NCBI GenBank assembly: GCA_015680685.1
Contig: MNCI01027120.1
Location: 1 to 64,000 of the forward strand
DNA from: Gnetum montanum
Taxonomy: Eukaryota > Streptophyta > Gnetopsida > Gnetales > Gnetaceae
DNA: 64,000 nucleotides
Direction: 5' to 3'
How positions within the stretch are numbered: the first letter of the stretch is position 1; every line of letters starts with the position of its first letter. Shown here piece after piece: positions 1 through 13,096 of the stretch. The notes under the pieces were generated by a model that did not search any database, was not told the DNA's origin, and saw only the letters and a program-made list of their open reading frames with translations. Position numbers and translations under genes: made by a program.

Positions 1-503
1 AGCAATTAAAGTACAAATTGATCACATTAATGAAGCCCTCAACATCTCTACAACACCTATTCCAAATTTTGGTATCACTATAGATATTGAAATATTTGTA
101 GGAATGGGAACAATATTGAAAGGAAGCATGATTTCAAAGCAACATGAAGAGGCATTGGAGATATTGCTCCAGATAAGATAACTGATAGAAACATTGTTTG
201 ATATTATTGAGAATGTTGCAACCTTGTAATCTAAGTTGATTACCACCAAGGGTAAATTGGCATTGTTTGAAGCCCAATTACAAGAATCAAATTAGATGCA
301 TAATGAATGGAAGATAAAATCATCCAACTCCACATGTAGCCAAATGATCCTATGAAATTTTCATTTTCCAAATAGCTTTTACCAATTTTATACTAATAAG
401 TTGATCTAATTAGTAGCAAAGCATAGGTGAAATAGAAGAAGACATTGTGAAATGCATCTTAAGCTTGGGTAGAGATGCATGCTTTGAACAAGACCATCAG
501 TAT
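1..503 (+). pseudogene. Element C extra 3' ORF, first visible fragment
   Basis: The forward frame starting at base 2 reads about 60 codons before the first stop. The peptide starts AIKVQIDHINEALNI and is rich in Leu, Ile, Glu and Lys, followed by further readable stretches between TAA, TAG and TGA codons. It aligns by eye with A at about 11058 (AIKVMDNRVTEALNAL). It is cut at 503 by insertion of A and resumes at 16681. No enzymatic motif is visible. The family is an unassigned coiled-coil-like retrotransposon protein. Confidence 0.6.
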
Positions 504-1386
504 TGATGAAGCATCATTAAGACAACTACATAGACACATGCCCATTAATGCAGCCCCATCAATGTATCTTAGGATGAGTTGACATAGGTACATTGACACT
601 GATGTAGGCATTGCCTATATAAATGTCTATATCCTTTGCATTTATGAAACCTATTAGTCATAGCCTAGCCAAACTCTTATAGTTTCTTTTCGTATAACTT
701 AGAATATTTTTCCTCTAAGTGACTACAACATGGATTCAAGTGATTGTATGACATTTTATTCAAGTGCATATATACCTAGACATATTTGTATGAAGAAAAA
801 TAAATTTGAGATTTCTTTTATCCATTACACCACTTGGACTAACATAACTTTACTTTCTAACAATTTACTCTACATGCAATTTACTTTCCTGATATTAAGC
901 AATTAATATTATAGTTCACAAGCAATCTAAGTATCATTACTTTGAGCATAATATATTAACATTTGGTAATCCTAGTAGTGGATACTTGGTATGCCTGGTA
1001 GTATACACTTGGTGATCTATCAGTATTAATATATGTTCAAGATATGTACAAAAAGTAGAAACAAATACTCTACATTAGGATAGTTAGTTAATGAAAGAGT
1101 TAATTAGTTAGTTAATTTAAACATTAAACCTTTATTCATCTAATTAATTAGCAAGTAGGAAAAAATAAAAAAAACATAAAAATAAATATCTTATGCCTCA
1201 ACCACACTTAACCATATGCATAGATTAACATAAATGTGAATTGGGAAGACAATGACTCATAACTACATGATTCACCATTTAGGAATATTGGACACTTATA
1301 GAAATAAGTCTATGGAATTTGACTAGATCACACATATGCACTAGTGATACATATGTTTGGACATAGAGAATGTCCACTACTCATCA
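504..1386 (+). repeat. 5' LTR of element A
   Basis: Begins TGATGAAGCATCATTAAG and ends CTCATCA, so the termini TGATGA/TCATCA are perfect 6-bp inverted repeats. It matches 15783-16680 along its length with many transitions. A TATA box (tatataaat, 616-624) lies about 110 bp in. The 3' end is followed directly by the primer-binding site. Confidence 0.85.
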
Positions 1387-1405
1387 TTGTCACTATTGCT
1401 AGGAA
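1387..1405 (+). other. Primer-binding site of element A (tRNA-Asp-like, decayed)
   Basis: The bases after the LTR read ttgtcactattgctaggaa, a mutated version of the better kept site in B (ttggtgccgttgctgggga). The latter resembles the complement of a plant tRNA-Asp 3' end. Position immediately inside the LTR supports the call. Confidence 0.65.
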
Positions 1406-1546
1406 CTTACTTTAGCTAAGTGTGCTAAGTATTATTAAATAGTGAATCCATACAAAGTTGTTGTAAGGAAAACATAACAAATTATCTTTTAGAAAAAATA
1501 GTAATAATAATATTCTATCAGAGCACACTTTATTAAAATCACTAAA

Positions 1547-3480
1547 ATGGCCTCTTCTCATAATAATGATTCACCCCCACATGTTGAAGATTCAAATTAG
1601 CAGTATGATAGAACCAAAAGGCCTACCGGTGAGAAGCCTCAATAAATGAAAGTAATCTATGCTCATCTGGATCCCTACTATCTAGATTTCACTTTCATTC
1701 TTCATCAGGATGAATAGCTATGTTGAAGGGATATGGAGGATAACATTTTATTACCTCCTAATTAGTCTATTCTCATAATTCTCATGGCCAATCTCTTGAA
1801 GTTGCTAATTGAATCATCTATTCTAGAGTATGAGTTAACAGACCATACCTCTAGAGACTATTAGGTAATAGATTCTTAGGTTAGAAAAGATTGATACATG
1901 GAGGCAAGCTATGAAGCCTCCAAGAGTAAGAGGGTTCCAAAATCATTATTTTTATAGTTAGAAAAGGAGGGCCTTGAATTTTTCCTCATGGAAATATCAA
2001 CATCAAGATTCTCCTACTTTTAGTGAGGAAGGCACACTTTACCCATCATTGCAATCAACCTTGGAGAATAACCAGGGTGAGGAAAGCATAGAGTCTAAAA
2101 CTAAGAGAAATTCAAGGCAAAGATTTCCTAGTCATTCATTAAAAGAAAAAGAACAATACAAAGAAAAGTAGAAAGAATGATCAAACAACCATAGAAGACA
2201 ATCAAGTAAGCACCACTCTCCTAGCCCTTCACCTTCACCATCCTCCTCCTCATCAAACTTTTATAGGAAGAACCATGACCGAGGCCAAAGAAGAAATGAT
2301 TGGAATTGAGATGGAGATGATCCAAAGTCTCATTGTAGTGATAGGGAAATGGAGCATAGTCAACTACAAAAGGAAGAGGAGCATTCTCAAGAACAAAGGC
2401 ATAGCAAGTCACATCATTAGAGAAACAACCATGAAAGGAGCCACCATGAATACAATGACTATGATGAACCATTACTTGTTATAAGAAAAATGCTTAACAT
2501 TTCAAAAGTAGTTTCAATTCCTACTAGACATCAAAGGAATAACAAAATTAAATGGACTAAAATGAATAATATTCCTAAGTTTGAAGGAGGGTACAATGTT
2601 GATCCACAACATCATTTACAAGGCTTTCATGATGTTTATGCCTTACAAAACATTAAGGATGAGTGGTAAAATATCAAATTATTTCTAGGGACACTCATCA
2701 AAGAAACTAAAACTTGATACTGATCCTTGAAGTTGGAATCCATTTCTAGATAAAGTAAAATGCTGGAGCTATTCAATGATAAGTACTAGACATATTCCAG
2801 GGTGTCCTACTTGAGAAAAGAAATTCAAGGATGGAAATAAGATAATTATAAATCCTTGGATGTAGCCTTGGATAGGTATTATTCTTTCTTACATTGATGC
2901 CTAGGCCATGAATTTTCTCAAAGGAAGCAGCTTCACCACATAGTAAATGGACATTGAAATCAAAGTAGATAAACTCTAGGAGTCTATGCCTAAGGGAGAC
3001 TCTAGAAAATGAGAGTACATTGGATTCAAAGGCTAATTAATTAGGTGAAAAATGAAGAAGGAGAGTTAAAAAAGCAAGAAAGTGTAGAGGAATATAATAC
3101 AAACTTCTCCATTCATAAAAGGAAGGTACATTTTTGTGATTTAGAGGAGGCACCACTAGATGAATTGGTGCAAAGGAAAACCTTGTTGATTTAGAAATCT
3201 ATTATAGAAATATCAGCTAAGGTGAACGAAATTTGGAACTCCTTAGATAAGAAGTTCAAAAATACTCTTAAAATTATGGAGGAGGAAACAGAAGAGGCAA
3301 ATAGAAATATACATAGAAGAAGAAAAAAAGATACAAGTAGGAACTAGTATCAACAAATAGGTAAGGATGCAATAGTTGATGAGGTTGTAGATTCAAAAAT
3401 AGATGATGAAGGATGTGCCATCTATTAATATGGACATCCAAAAGGATGTTGTCCTATAGTGTCACATTTGTAAGAATCTA
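1547..3480 (+). pseudogene. Element A gag pseudogene
   Basis: Starts at an ATG (MASSHNNDSPPHVED), parallel to the ATG at 18630 in B. From about 2600 to 2950 the frame reads a Retrotrans_gag-type segment: KLFLGTLIKETKT, then stops where Trp is expected in the usual WYxxL motif, then DRYYSFLH...LGHEFS...LHHIV. Toward the end (about 3400-3470) there is a Cys-rich stretch, GCAIY.YGHPKGCCPIVSH, also present in B. It is not a standard CCHC knuckle, though it sits where one would be expected. Many in-frame TAG and TGA codons make it non-functional. Confidence 0.75.
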
Positions 3481-4840
3481 GGGTGAATGTGTTAAATCCA
3501 AAATTAGCAAGAAGAAAACCACCCAAGACATTATCTTATGCACAAGGTAATTATCAATAAAATTTCCACTCACCACAATATTATTGAAGTGGAGCATCAC
3601 CTTAACCTTAGAAGTATGTCACCACCATGGTAGTAATATCCTTACCAACATCCAAACACATGTCTAAAAACTCATATCTCCTTGTGGCTTTGTAAGCCAC
3701 ACTCCTTTCTATCATCACTACAATTCCTTAGAATATTATAGAACACCTACTTACTGAATTGAGACTTATTTCACTTATCCTCCTCCATATCCACCAACTT
3801 ACCCTACATCCTCTAATAATACTCCCTTATTACCCACATCACCTATGCAAGGGAAAATTCCATCACAACCTCAACAATGGAATGGAACAAGGGCAATGAA
3901 CTTACAACTCGATGACCATCTAAGTGATTCTGAGCATAAGCCTTGAAAGAGGGCTTTCCTTAGATCCAACAATCCCTCTAAATCCTTGTAGACATTTATG
4001 ACTGCTAACCCTGCATTCATTGCTTCTAAAGATACAATTGAGTAGCCTTGAAATAAAAAATCCCTAGATGTTCATATTGTCATGTTGACTCATGTAGTAA
4101 CAAACTAGATTAAGGAAGGACATCTTTCTAGGAAACAACCTAATCCTAGAAGTCCCCTAATTTATTTATAGATTTTAGAAAATGATCCATGTAAGGCTAT
4201 ACTAGACTCAGGTTCTATGGTGAACTTAATTTCTCAAGCAATGTATAAGACTTGGAACCTGCCTTCACTCAAGAAATGCATTATTAGATTGGATCTTCCA
4301 TCACTATTCTTTTGGGATTGATAGAAGATATTCTGATCACTTTTTGTGGTTGCCCATATATAGCATATTTTTTGGTAATCCACATGGATAATTATAAGGG
4401 GAACTTTTCTATCATCATGGGAAAAGCTTAGCTTAGCAAAATTGATGCCAAGATGAGGATCAAAGATCCTTCCTTGGAAATCTTCATGGAACATGAATTA
4501 AAAAAATAAAGAAGAAGTAAATTCCATGCATTGCATATAGTGACACATGGTGTCATTGTGTGCAAAAGGTATGAACCATAAAAAGTACATCCATCATAGC
4601 ATGCAAGAAGTATGTCAAGACATCAAGTGTTCAAAGGTGTCTATATGTAGCAATCATAAAATAGAAAGGTACATAGTGGCTAACAATAGATGATAGCACT
4701 CCTTTAATAATATGAATGGAATCAGCGAAGCTCCTCATAAGTGTGTATATTGATAACATGGATGAAATGGAGTAGATTCATAACCAACTCTTCCACAAGG
4801 AAGTAGAAATGAAATGGGAAGAGTTGAAAATCCCTACTCA
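3481..4840 (+). pseudogene. Element A protease region
   Basis: Around 4180-4260 the frame reads CKAILDSGSMVNLIS, the aspartic protease active site (D-S-G in place of the usual D-T-G) used to cut the Gag-Pol polyprotein. Downstream sequence keeps traces of the protease body and a linker to RT, but stops and frame changes are frequent. B has the same segment at about 21210 with the catalytic Asp changed to Asn. Confidence 0.65.
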
Positions 4841-6350
4841 TTTTAGGCAGGAGCCCCTTGAACTTTAGACATTACTAGAAACATTAGAATGTGTTTTTCT
4901 TGATAATGTTAAGCTAGTAATTATCAATGTCAATCTTACCAAAGAATAGAAAAAGAAGCTGCTACAAGTTGTAAACAAATGACCAATAGCTTTTACCTGG
5001 TCATATCATGAGTTAACTAGAAGAGATCCATGCATATGTTAGCATTAGATCTATATGGATTCCTCTATGAAGCTAACAAGGTCTTTATAGAGTAGATTGA
5101 ATCCAAAGCTTAAGCAAGTTATTAAAGATGAAGTGGAACAACTTCTTGAGCATGATTCATCTATTCTATAGCAAACAATGAGTGTGTGATCCCACTCATT
5201 ATTTTGCTAAGAAAAGGAAGAAAATAGAGAGCCTATATAGACTTTAGTCTGTTAAATATGTCTACATTCAAAGATCATTTTCCATTGTCATTTGTGGACT
5301 AAGTAGTGGATACACTTGCAAGATAATTACTACAATTTTCTGGATGATTATAGTGGTTATAACCAAATTCAAATCACACTAGAAAACTAAGTTAAGACAA
5401 CTTTTACAAGTCCCTATGGAACTTTTACATATAAAAAGATGTCTTTTGGTCTTGAAATGCTCATGCAACTTTCCAACGCTTGGTACTTAGCATCTTCCAG
5501 CAATAAATTGGTAGTGGTGTGGAAGTCTTCATGGATGACTTTTGCACCAATGATACCAACTTTGAACAAGCATTGAACCATCTAGAGCAGGTGTTAAAAC
5601 AATGTGTGGAAACAAACCTATGGCTCAACTCACAAAAGAGCCACTTGAAGATCCAAGATGACATTATCTTGGGGCACCATATTTTAGAAAAATGGATTGA
5701 TGTGGAGTCAAAAAAAATAATTTTCATCCAAGAAATAACCAAGCAACATCAAATAGTAAAAGATGTGAGGTCATTTCTTAGCCATTCTAGTTACTATAGG
5801 CACTTCATTGAGAATTTCTCTAAGATCTTCAAGCCATTGGTAGAGCTAACAAAGAAATATGTAGTCTTTGAATAGACCAAGGAATGCAAATAAGCATTCC
5901 AGTGATTAACGTAAAAGCTTATAGAAATTCTCATTCTACATGTCCCAGATTGGTCCAGGCCATTCCACATAATGACAGATGCATCTAACTATGTGTTGGA
6001 AGTGGTGCTTACACAAACTGATGATTAGAAACATCCATACTATATCTATCGTGCAAGAAAATAATTTTGGACACACAACTTAACGTCATAATGAAGAAAG
6101 AACTCATGGAAGCGATGTATGCCTTGGAAAAATTTAGGCACTATGTACTTGGATATTCCATTTTTATACACATTGACCATAGTTCAATCTGTTTGTTAAT
6201 GAACAAGCCAATGATTAATTCTTGTGTTATAAGGTGACTGATGATTTTGTAGGAATTTGACCTTCCCATGGTGGATAGGAAAGGAAGCAAGAACATAGTT
6301 GCAAATTATTTGTCTCGGTTAAGATGGGATAGAAAGGAGGACAAAGAATG
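4841..6350 (+). pseudogene. Element A reverse transcriptase and RNase H
   Basis: The pre-RT segment is recognisable near 4990-5020 (AFTWSYHELTRRDP). The RT palm has NFLDDYSGYNQI (about 5335-5370), PYGTF, and the catalytic box VEVFMDDF at 5519-5545. After it comes the typical C-terminal run KSHLK...ILGHHI...SYYRHFIENF up to about 5875. RNase H follows as MTDASNYVLEVVLTQ (about 5970) and KELMEAMYALEKFRHYVLG (about 6100), with SRLRWD near 6320. The FMDD aspartates survive, but upstream stops and frameshifts prevent a full enzyme. Confidence 0.82.
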
Positions 6351-6559
6351 ATTATCTAATTAATTTCTAGATGAACTCCTCTTTTCTAAGTCCATTGATG
6401 TTCAAAAACCAAAGATTACAAACTGGTATAATGAGTTTCTCTCCTATATTCTCACATAGGAGACTCTTGCAAAATGGGATAATAAAAAGAAGCAATAGTT
6501 TCTTTAGTAGTTCACGTATTACATGGAGATTCAAGGTAACTTTTATAACGTTTATGTTG

Positions 6560-7680
6560 ATGGCCTAATGTAGATTAGTTGCAGATCCTCCAAGATGATC
6601 TTAAAGGTGCTTGTAGGGGCCATTACACAGGATGAAGAATGGCTACAAAGATCATCATGACAAGATATTTTTAGCCAATGATTTTTAGAGATGCTCACCA
6701 TTTCTCCTATTCATGCAAGTGATGTCAACAACATGGAGAAATGACTGTATGAATGGAAGTGCAAAAATAGTAAATCCAACCACTGAAACCTTTTAATCAT
6801 TGGGGCATTTACTTCATGGGATCCATCACTCCCATGTGAAATGGAAAGGCCTACATCATAGTTGCTATTGACTACTACATCAAATGGGCAAAATCTATAG
6901 CCATAGATATCTATACATCTATAAGTATAGCTCATTTTGTATAACAACAAGTGATAAACAGGTTTAGTATGCCTATAGCACTCATTTCAAATAATGAAAC
7001 ATATTTTATAGGATCTACTTTTCAGAAATTAATGCAATGCTTGGAGGTGCAACATAAATTTACAATACCCTATCACCCTTAAGACAATGGTCAAGCTAAG
7101 GTCACTAATAGGGAGATCACTAGAATTCTAACATGAACTATCAGTAGATATAGGAAGTACCAAAGTACCAAATTTTACAATGCTCTTTGGGCCCATCATT
7201 CAACCTAGAAGCTTCATATAGGCTACTCTCCCATGAGTTAGTATACAGAAAGTTACTCAAACTTCTAATCCAAGCTGAACTTTGTACACTGATAATGGCC
7301 TATGAGCTTGACCTGGACCTTCATATAGCCCTAAAAGAATATCTTATGATACTCAATGTGCTAGATGAGAATCAAAGAATATCCTTAATGATGAATGAAG
7401 TTCCTAAGGCACACAACAAACAATATCATGAAGCACAGATAAGAAAAGTTACATTCCAACTTAGAGATAAACTTCTTTATTAGAATCCCATGCATGTACC
7501 ACAACCCATTAAGTTCCAAATGTTATGGGAAGGACCTTCAATAATCCATTCAACTTTTTTTTCTAGGGCCATGACAGTTTACCACTAGATCATCCCTTAA
7601 AAACATATGTTATCCAACATACAGTAACTTAACTCATTCTTGGAACCCCATTTAATCAACAATACTAACACCTCTTCATA
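6560..7680 (+). pseudogene. Element A integrase
   Basis: The zinc-binding part has traces of ACRGHYTG (about 6610) and a Cys pair CQQHGE near 6725. The core shows SNGKAYIIVAIDYY (about 6840-6880) and, after decay, a late segment PYHP.DNGQAKVTN near 7065-7110, the region of the catalytic Glu. The C-terminal part reads RKVTFQLRDKLLY and a worn WEGPSIIH (about 7440-7550), matching the GPY/F-like end of B integrase. Stops and frame changes are abundant. Confidence 0.72.
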
Positions 7681-9700
7681 GGAATAGGCATGCTCTATTT
7701 TTTGGATCTCCTCTTCTTAACTTAGTCATAAGGGAGATGGTCATCCATCTTAACATCTTGATGAGGCTAACCAATTTTTGACCTTTCTGTTTTGCAATGT
7801 TCTTTATATGTTTTCCATTTTCTTGAATATTTAATTGATTATTTTATATATTTTCTTTTCTTTTCCTCTATATTAATTTCATCTTGTCTTGTTGGAAATC
7901 TTTGATTTTGTTCATTGCTACTATAAATTTTGGAAATTGATTTAAGAAAACTATCAATACTATGATTAATTAACCAAAAGGCCAAATGTTTTCCTTGGAC
8001 TATGTTCTCTACTAATAATTTGTTAATTTTCTAGTGGTATCAGGTAGTAAGTTTACAACATCCACCCATTTTAGTCATTCCATGGAAAATCAATATCCTA
8101 AAAGCATGAAGGTTCTTTCACATTACAACTAAAAGTAACTAGTCATCTTATTACTTAATGAACTAGGAAATGACAAAGGGGAAATGAAAAAGGATGTAAC
8201 CTCAAGGGGATTTTATGTGTTTCCTTCTCAACTTTCTTCTTAAATTTTATGATACTCCACTAGTATATTATCACTTCTATTATCGACCATAAAAGGAAGC
8301 ATGTCTTTGCATGGTGTGGTTCCCATAAAAAAAAGAATAAGAATATAAAGCACACCCATTAGACTCAATAATGGGATACAAGCACTGGTTATGAAGTTAG
8401 AAAGACATGTTACCCATGCTTAAAGGCATCCCTCTAACTAACATCTTCTCTACTTCTTTTTTCTTCTCCTCTTAGAATGATGGTTGTCCTTTGGGGTTCT
8501 CATGAACTTTTAATCATCAAAAAGGAGGAATATGTCAATGCAAGATCACTATAAATGGAATGGAATTGGTTTAGACTTGAAATGAATTGGTATCAAATCA
8601 TCTTAATCAAAAGTTTTACCAAAAATCTCATGTGACCAAGATGTAGATTATCTATCCACCGGTTAGTCTCTCTACCATTTACTCACTTTGTTTTCTACAA
8701 TCTCACTGCCTCATACCATGACAAATTGATACGTTTGTTTTCTAGATAGCATAATCTTAGAACAACTCCTTCCAAAGGTATGGAATTTAACTTAACACAA
8801 CCATTCATCATCCTTGATACCCACGAACTCTTTGTGATGAAGGTATGCAAGGGCATAATAGGCACATACACCTACATTGAGGAGGACCCACTTGCATTCC
8901 TTTGTTCTACCTTAACTTAAAATCCCTTCCATCAGCTACTTATGTAATCAATAATCTCAATAGCACTATCACATCTAATTTATCTTTATTTGACATTGGA
9001 ACATCCTCAAAGAACTCATCCAATCCACTCTAATTGCTTCCAATTAACCAAACATACCCTCTTTCATATTGTTACCATCATTTTACATCTTTTTGGCTTT
9101 CATTTTGCTTTCATTTTGCCCAAAACTACCTCAAAATTCCTTCATTTACAAGTGAAAAATATAGCTGAGAATAGCTACATTGACATAGTAGGATGATTTG
9201 ACATAGCCTGGTTGATGCATCCATGTTAATGTAAGACAAAACGCCTATAAATAAGCACAACACTTACCTCATTTTTCACCATTTTTCCAAAGCACTAGAG
9301 GAGTTTTTGACATTTTTATAGCCAAAGAACATTCTAGGAACCATAACTTCTAAACTTCTTATCCAATTTCATCCATTTTTCAATCCTCAAGCCACTGGAG
9401 GTACACTTTATGTCATGGGGGCCTCAAACCTTAGGCTTATCATACAAATTTTTTTGAATTTTTCTAACTTCCCATGAATAAACTATTTAAAAAATAATCA
9501 TAAAGGGTTAAGATCAATGAAAAAACTTTGTTAGCTATGAATAAAATAATATCACTAGCTTGAAATCATAAAAAAAGAACTTAATGATAAACTCTTAATA
9601 CCTAAATAATTAACATAACCTAACGTAATGAAGGAAGGTATTCAAAGGAACAAAAGTTATGAACTATAGAGCTAATCGTACATTATGTTTGTCATCATAG
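7681..9700 (+). other. Element A spacer between integrase and extra ORF
   Basis: About 2 kb with no supportable coding frame. A stretch near 8300-8360 (gcatggtgtggttcccat, A-run, aaagcacaccc) is shared with the corresponding spacer of B (about 25490-25680), so the spacer is ancestral to the family. It includes a TATA-like sequence at 9245-9253, about 450 bp before the ATG of the extra ORF. Confidence 0.6.
9245..9253 (+). promoter_or_regulatory. TATA-like box upstream of the extra 3' ORF
   Basis: CTATAAATA lies in the spacer between integrase and the ATG at 9701. It resembles the TATA boxes in these LTRs and could serve an internal transcript for the extra ORF. Only position and sequence support this, and AT-rich DNA produces such matches by chance. 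Confidence 0.25.
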
Positions 9701-12492
9701 ATGGTGCCCAAAAAAGGACCACAAGTGGGAGAGCCATCACAACCAAGGAAGATGTGGCCCTAAGGAGGAAGGAGCTAATGATGGCAATAGTAAAAACAAC
9801 ATAGAAGCAAGTAGCATAGGTTATGCATGCTACTAAGCCTCTTTGGAAGGAACTTGAAGTTGAATTTTCTGGGTAGATTTCTACTATGGAAACATGTCAA
9901 TCCATGCAAGAAAAGGCTCCAAGACCAAGATCTAACTTAGAGGTCATGCTCATAGAAGCCTTCTTAGAAGATTAGAACCAAGGAGATCTCAGGTTGTGTC
10001 TTGTAAGAGTTAAACTTTGAACCCTTCTTGGATTTGGCATTGGAGGAGGTCAGAAGGTAGTTACAAGGATCTCCTCTATGGTCCATTCTCTTCAATAGTG
10101 GAGAGTGGTACATGGAGGAAACCTACCTATTTTAAAGAAACCAACAAGGAGATGCATTAGTGAAGATTAAGGATTTTACTGTCAACTACTCAATTAAAGC
10201 CATTGTTAAAAGCCCTTAGTTTTCCAAACACTTGGACAAAGCTTGTAGAAATTTCCATGTAGGGGGACCCTAAAGTAAAGAAAAAATGGGTCTAGCAGTG
10301 CTATGGAGTGGACATTAAGAAGTATGATACCTTGAAAAGGTGGAGATAGCCTACTTTATAATTACGGCTTATCACCTAGACCAAACAATGAGGCCAAGTA
10401 AGGTAACTATCTTCTCTACTAGGGCATGTGCAACTCTAACCAAGAAATTCCCTATCAACCTACCCTAGCTCATCTTCCTTGAAATTAAAAAGTGTTTCAA
10501 GAAAAAAAAGAAGGGTAGCAATACATTCTCCTTTCCATGCTTAATCAAAAAATTGTGCAAAATGGAAGGAATGATCCTCTATTCCAATGATGTGGTTTGT
10601 TGTGCTCTTGCCACATTATGATAGAAGATGATGAAAGATAAAGCTATTGCAAACCTTCAAGAAGAGGAGTAGCCATCACCATCATCACCTACAACCCCAA
10701 AAATTAAATCGGAGATGATTGCAACTACTGAGTACCTTTGAAAAATTTGGGAGCAACAACTACAATAATAGTAAGGATCTATCAATGGTGGAGAATCATC
10801 CGTCTACCATTTAGCCATGAGCCACTTAAATGAGGTCACAAGGATCATGAGCTTGCTAAATAATGAAATGGTGTCACTATTCTCTGCTCAATGAAATAAG
10901 GTACCCATTAGACCTAATCCAAGTACTAGGGAGATTACTATGTCCATTCTCAGACAAGCATTCCCTAAAATTTTGAGAAATGCAACAACCTTCTCTTTCA
11001 TGTTGGAGGAAGGAGAAGGAGTAATAGTCTTGGTAATGCCATAAAAGGGCTAAGAGATAGCCATAAAGGTGATGGATAACAGAGTTACAGAAGCCCTTAA
11101 TGCTCTTTCATGGTAGATATCCATGTATTAATAGGAGTAGGGAGTTGTGGATAAGTTCTACCCAACACGAAGAAGTGTTGTAAATACTAACAGGAGTCAA
11201 GCAACCACTTTTGAAGATCTTTGATCTTCTATATGATATCATAACCAACCAGTCATAACTATTAGAGCTAATGGTTAAGTTCTTGATCACTAATGCGCAA
11301 CTTAAGGAGGCCACCATGACCAATCAATGATTGGCCACCAAAATTGTAGAACTATAACCTCATCTCTGTAATCTTGCCATTCTTTAGACTAAGCAAACAT
11401 GAGATGAAGCTTTCCAATAGCTTCAATAGTACTATCAGAAGGCCAAGAATGGAAATAAAATGGCAATATTCAACACATCCATGTCAATGGCCATGACAAA
11501 GAACACTGACTAGAGATAACCATTGCCTAAGTAATGCTGAGCAACAAAAAGATCAGATGGTCAAATACATCCACCAGCAGTAGGATCATGTTGCCAAAGT
11601 AAACTTGGATTTGAGGAGGTTAGCAAATAAAAATAGAAATCTCTTAATAAAGAAGGTTCATGCCATTCCCTAGAGGATTACAATTAAGATAGCCACATAA
11701 AAAAATAAAGCCCTAAAATTTAAGAAAGTGAAGAATCACTATAGAAACCAGGTTGGGCTACTTAAGGAGATCAATGAAAATGAGATAAAATTGGCCAAGG
11801 TGAAGGTGAACAAGGCCATCCAATAACTCTAGCAAAGAGGTAATGCATGGAAGCCCATATTTGATGGACTAAACATATACAAGCATGAAAAAATCTACCT
11901 AAAGAAGTTGTAGATTGAAGAAATGACTAAATACATGGATCTTACCAACCTCCAATATGTAAACTTGGCAATGTTAAAAATAGAGAGGTTAAGAAGCAAG
12001 TTGGAGAAGTAGGTTGCCAGCTCCTACCTTCACTATGAGGTAAAATTAAAGCTCCATAAGGATACAAATCAAAAGTTGAAGACTGCTAACATGGAGCTTG
12101 AAGTTCTCGGAAGCAGGTTCACTGATCAACAAATTGTTACTAAGAACATAGTGAGGAGGATGAATGATGACAAGGAGCTCCAAAACCTTGTCAAAACATT
12201 CAATGTTGAATGTAAAATATTTGCATCCTAGTTCTTCAATGTGAAGTAGATGTTTCCTTCACTGACATGCCCATGAAACATCCCTACATTAGCTAATCTA
12301 AGCGAAGCAACCTAGACTATCTATGACCCACGGAGTAAGGAGGAGAAAATGAAGGCACTCCTAGATGCCTTTAAACTTATAGTAGTAGCAACAATAGAAG
12401 CAAGGTAGCCTTAGCTTCTAGTAGCATTAGAATATCATGAAGGATCATCAAAGCCCCAAGAGCCTCCACCTCTAGGCACTATATGAGACTTC
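9701..12492 (+). pseudogene. Element A extra 3' ORF, coiled-coil protein of unknown function
   Basis: Starts at ATG 9701 (MVPKKGPQVGEPSQPRKMW). Long readable stretches follow, best between 11720 and 12235, where about 170 codons hold only a few stops, nearly all TAG or TAA at likely Gln positions. The peptide is charged and Leu-rich (for example KEINENEIKLAKVKVNKAI, then MLKIERLRSKLEK), with heptad-like spacing typical of coiled coils. Element C encodes a relative in two blocks. No signal peptide, transmembrane segment or catalytic motif is visible. Position after integrase is where plant elements carry env-like or other accessory ORFs, but no envelope feature is seen. The 3' end is interrupted by D at 12498. 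Confidence 0.62.
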
Positions 12493-12497
12493 ATCAT

Positions 12498-13096
12498 TGA
12501 TGAGTGGTGAGGTACCCCTACACTCAACCATACAAATACAAGCGTAGCATGCGCGATCCGGTCAAACTCCACAGACTAAGTTCCTACATGCTTTATGGAA
12601 CACTTAAGGTTAATTATTCATTGTCTTCCCAGACTTACTTGTAGTTGTCATGATTGTATGGTTAAGTAAGTTTGAGATATGTGATTTTTATAGTCTTTTA
12701 TGTTTTATCTCCTATGCTAAGAGGTGAAGGATGAAGAGATTAATTAACTAACTTTAAATAACTACCTAAGCCTTAACTAACCTAGCATNCTATTCCATGC
12801 ACTGCAAGGTTATCCAAGAAGTTCATCTTTATTGCCATACACAAACATGTGTTCAGGTACAATATTTGCTCGAATAAAGATCCGTTCACTTTGGAGCTCC
12901 TACTATGGGCACATGGAAAATATTCTATCTCTGGAGGGATCAAACTACCAGAGTTTCGCTATGGTCTAAGCCTAGGATGAGAAACAAGGGAGAGTCGCCT
13001 CTTATTTATAGACTTGGCGATGCACTGCGATATTGCGGGGGAAGACACGATATGGCATATGCAATATCGTGGGGGATGCAATGTCGCATCCCATCA
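12498..13096 (-). repeat. 3' LTR of element D
   Basis: Matches 14756-15551 except that about 200 bp present in the other LTR are missing, at the point where a single N stands (12789). The joint is therefore probably an assembly artefact. A TATA box (CTATAAATAAG on the minus strand) lies at about 13001-13011, downstream on that strand of several CGATAT-type motifs. Confidence 0.85.
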
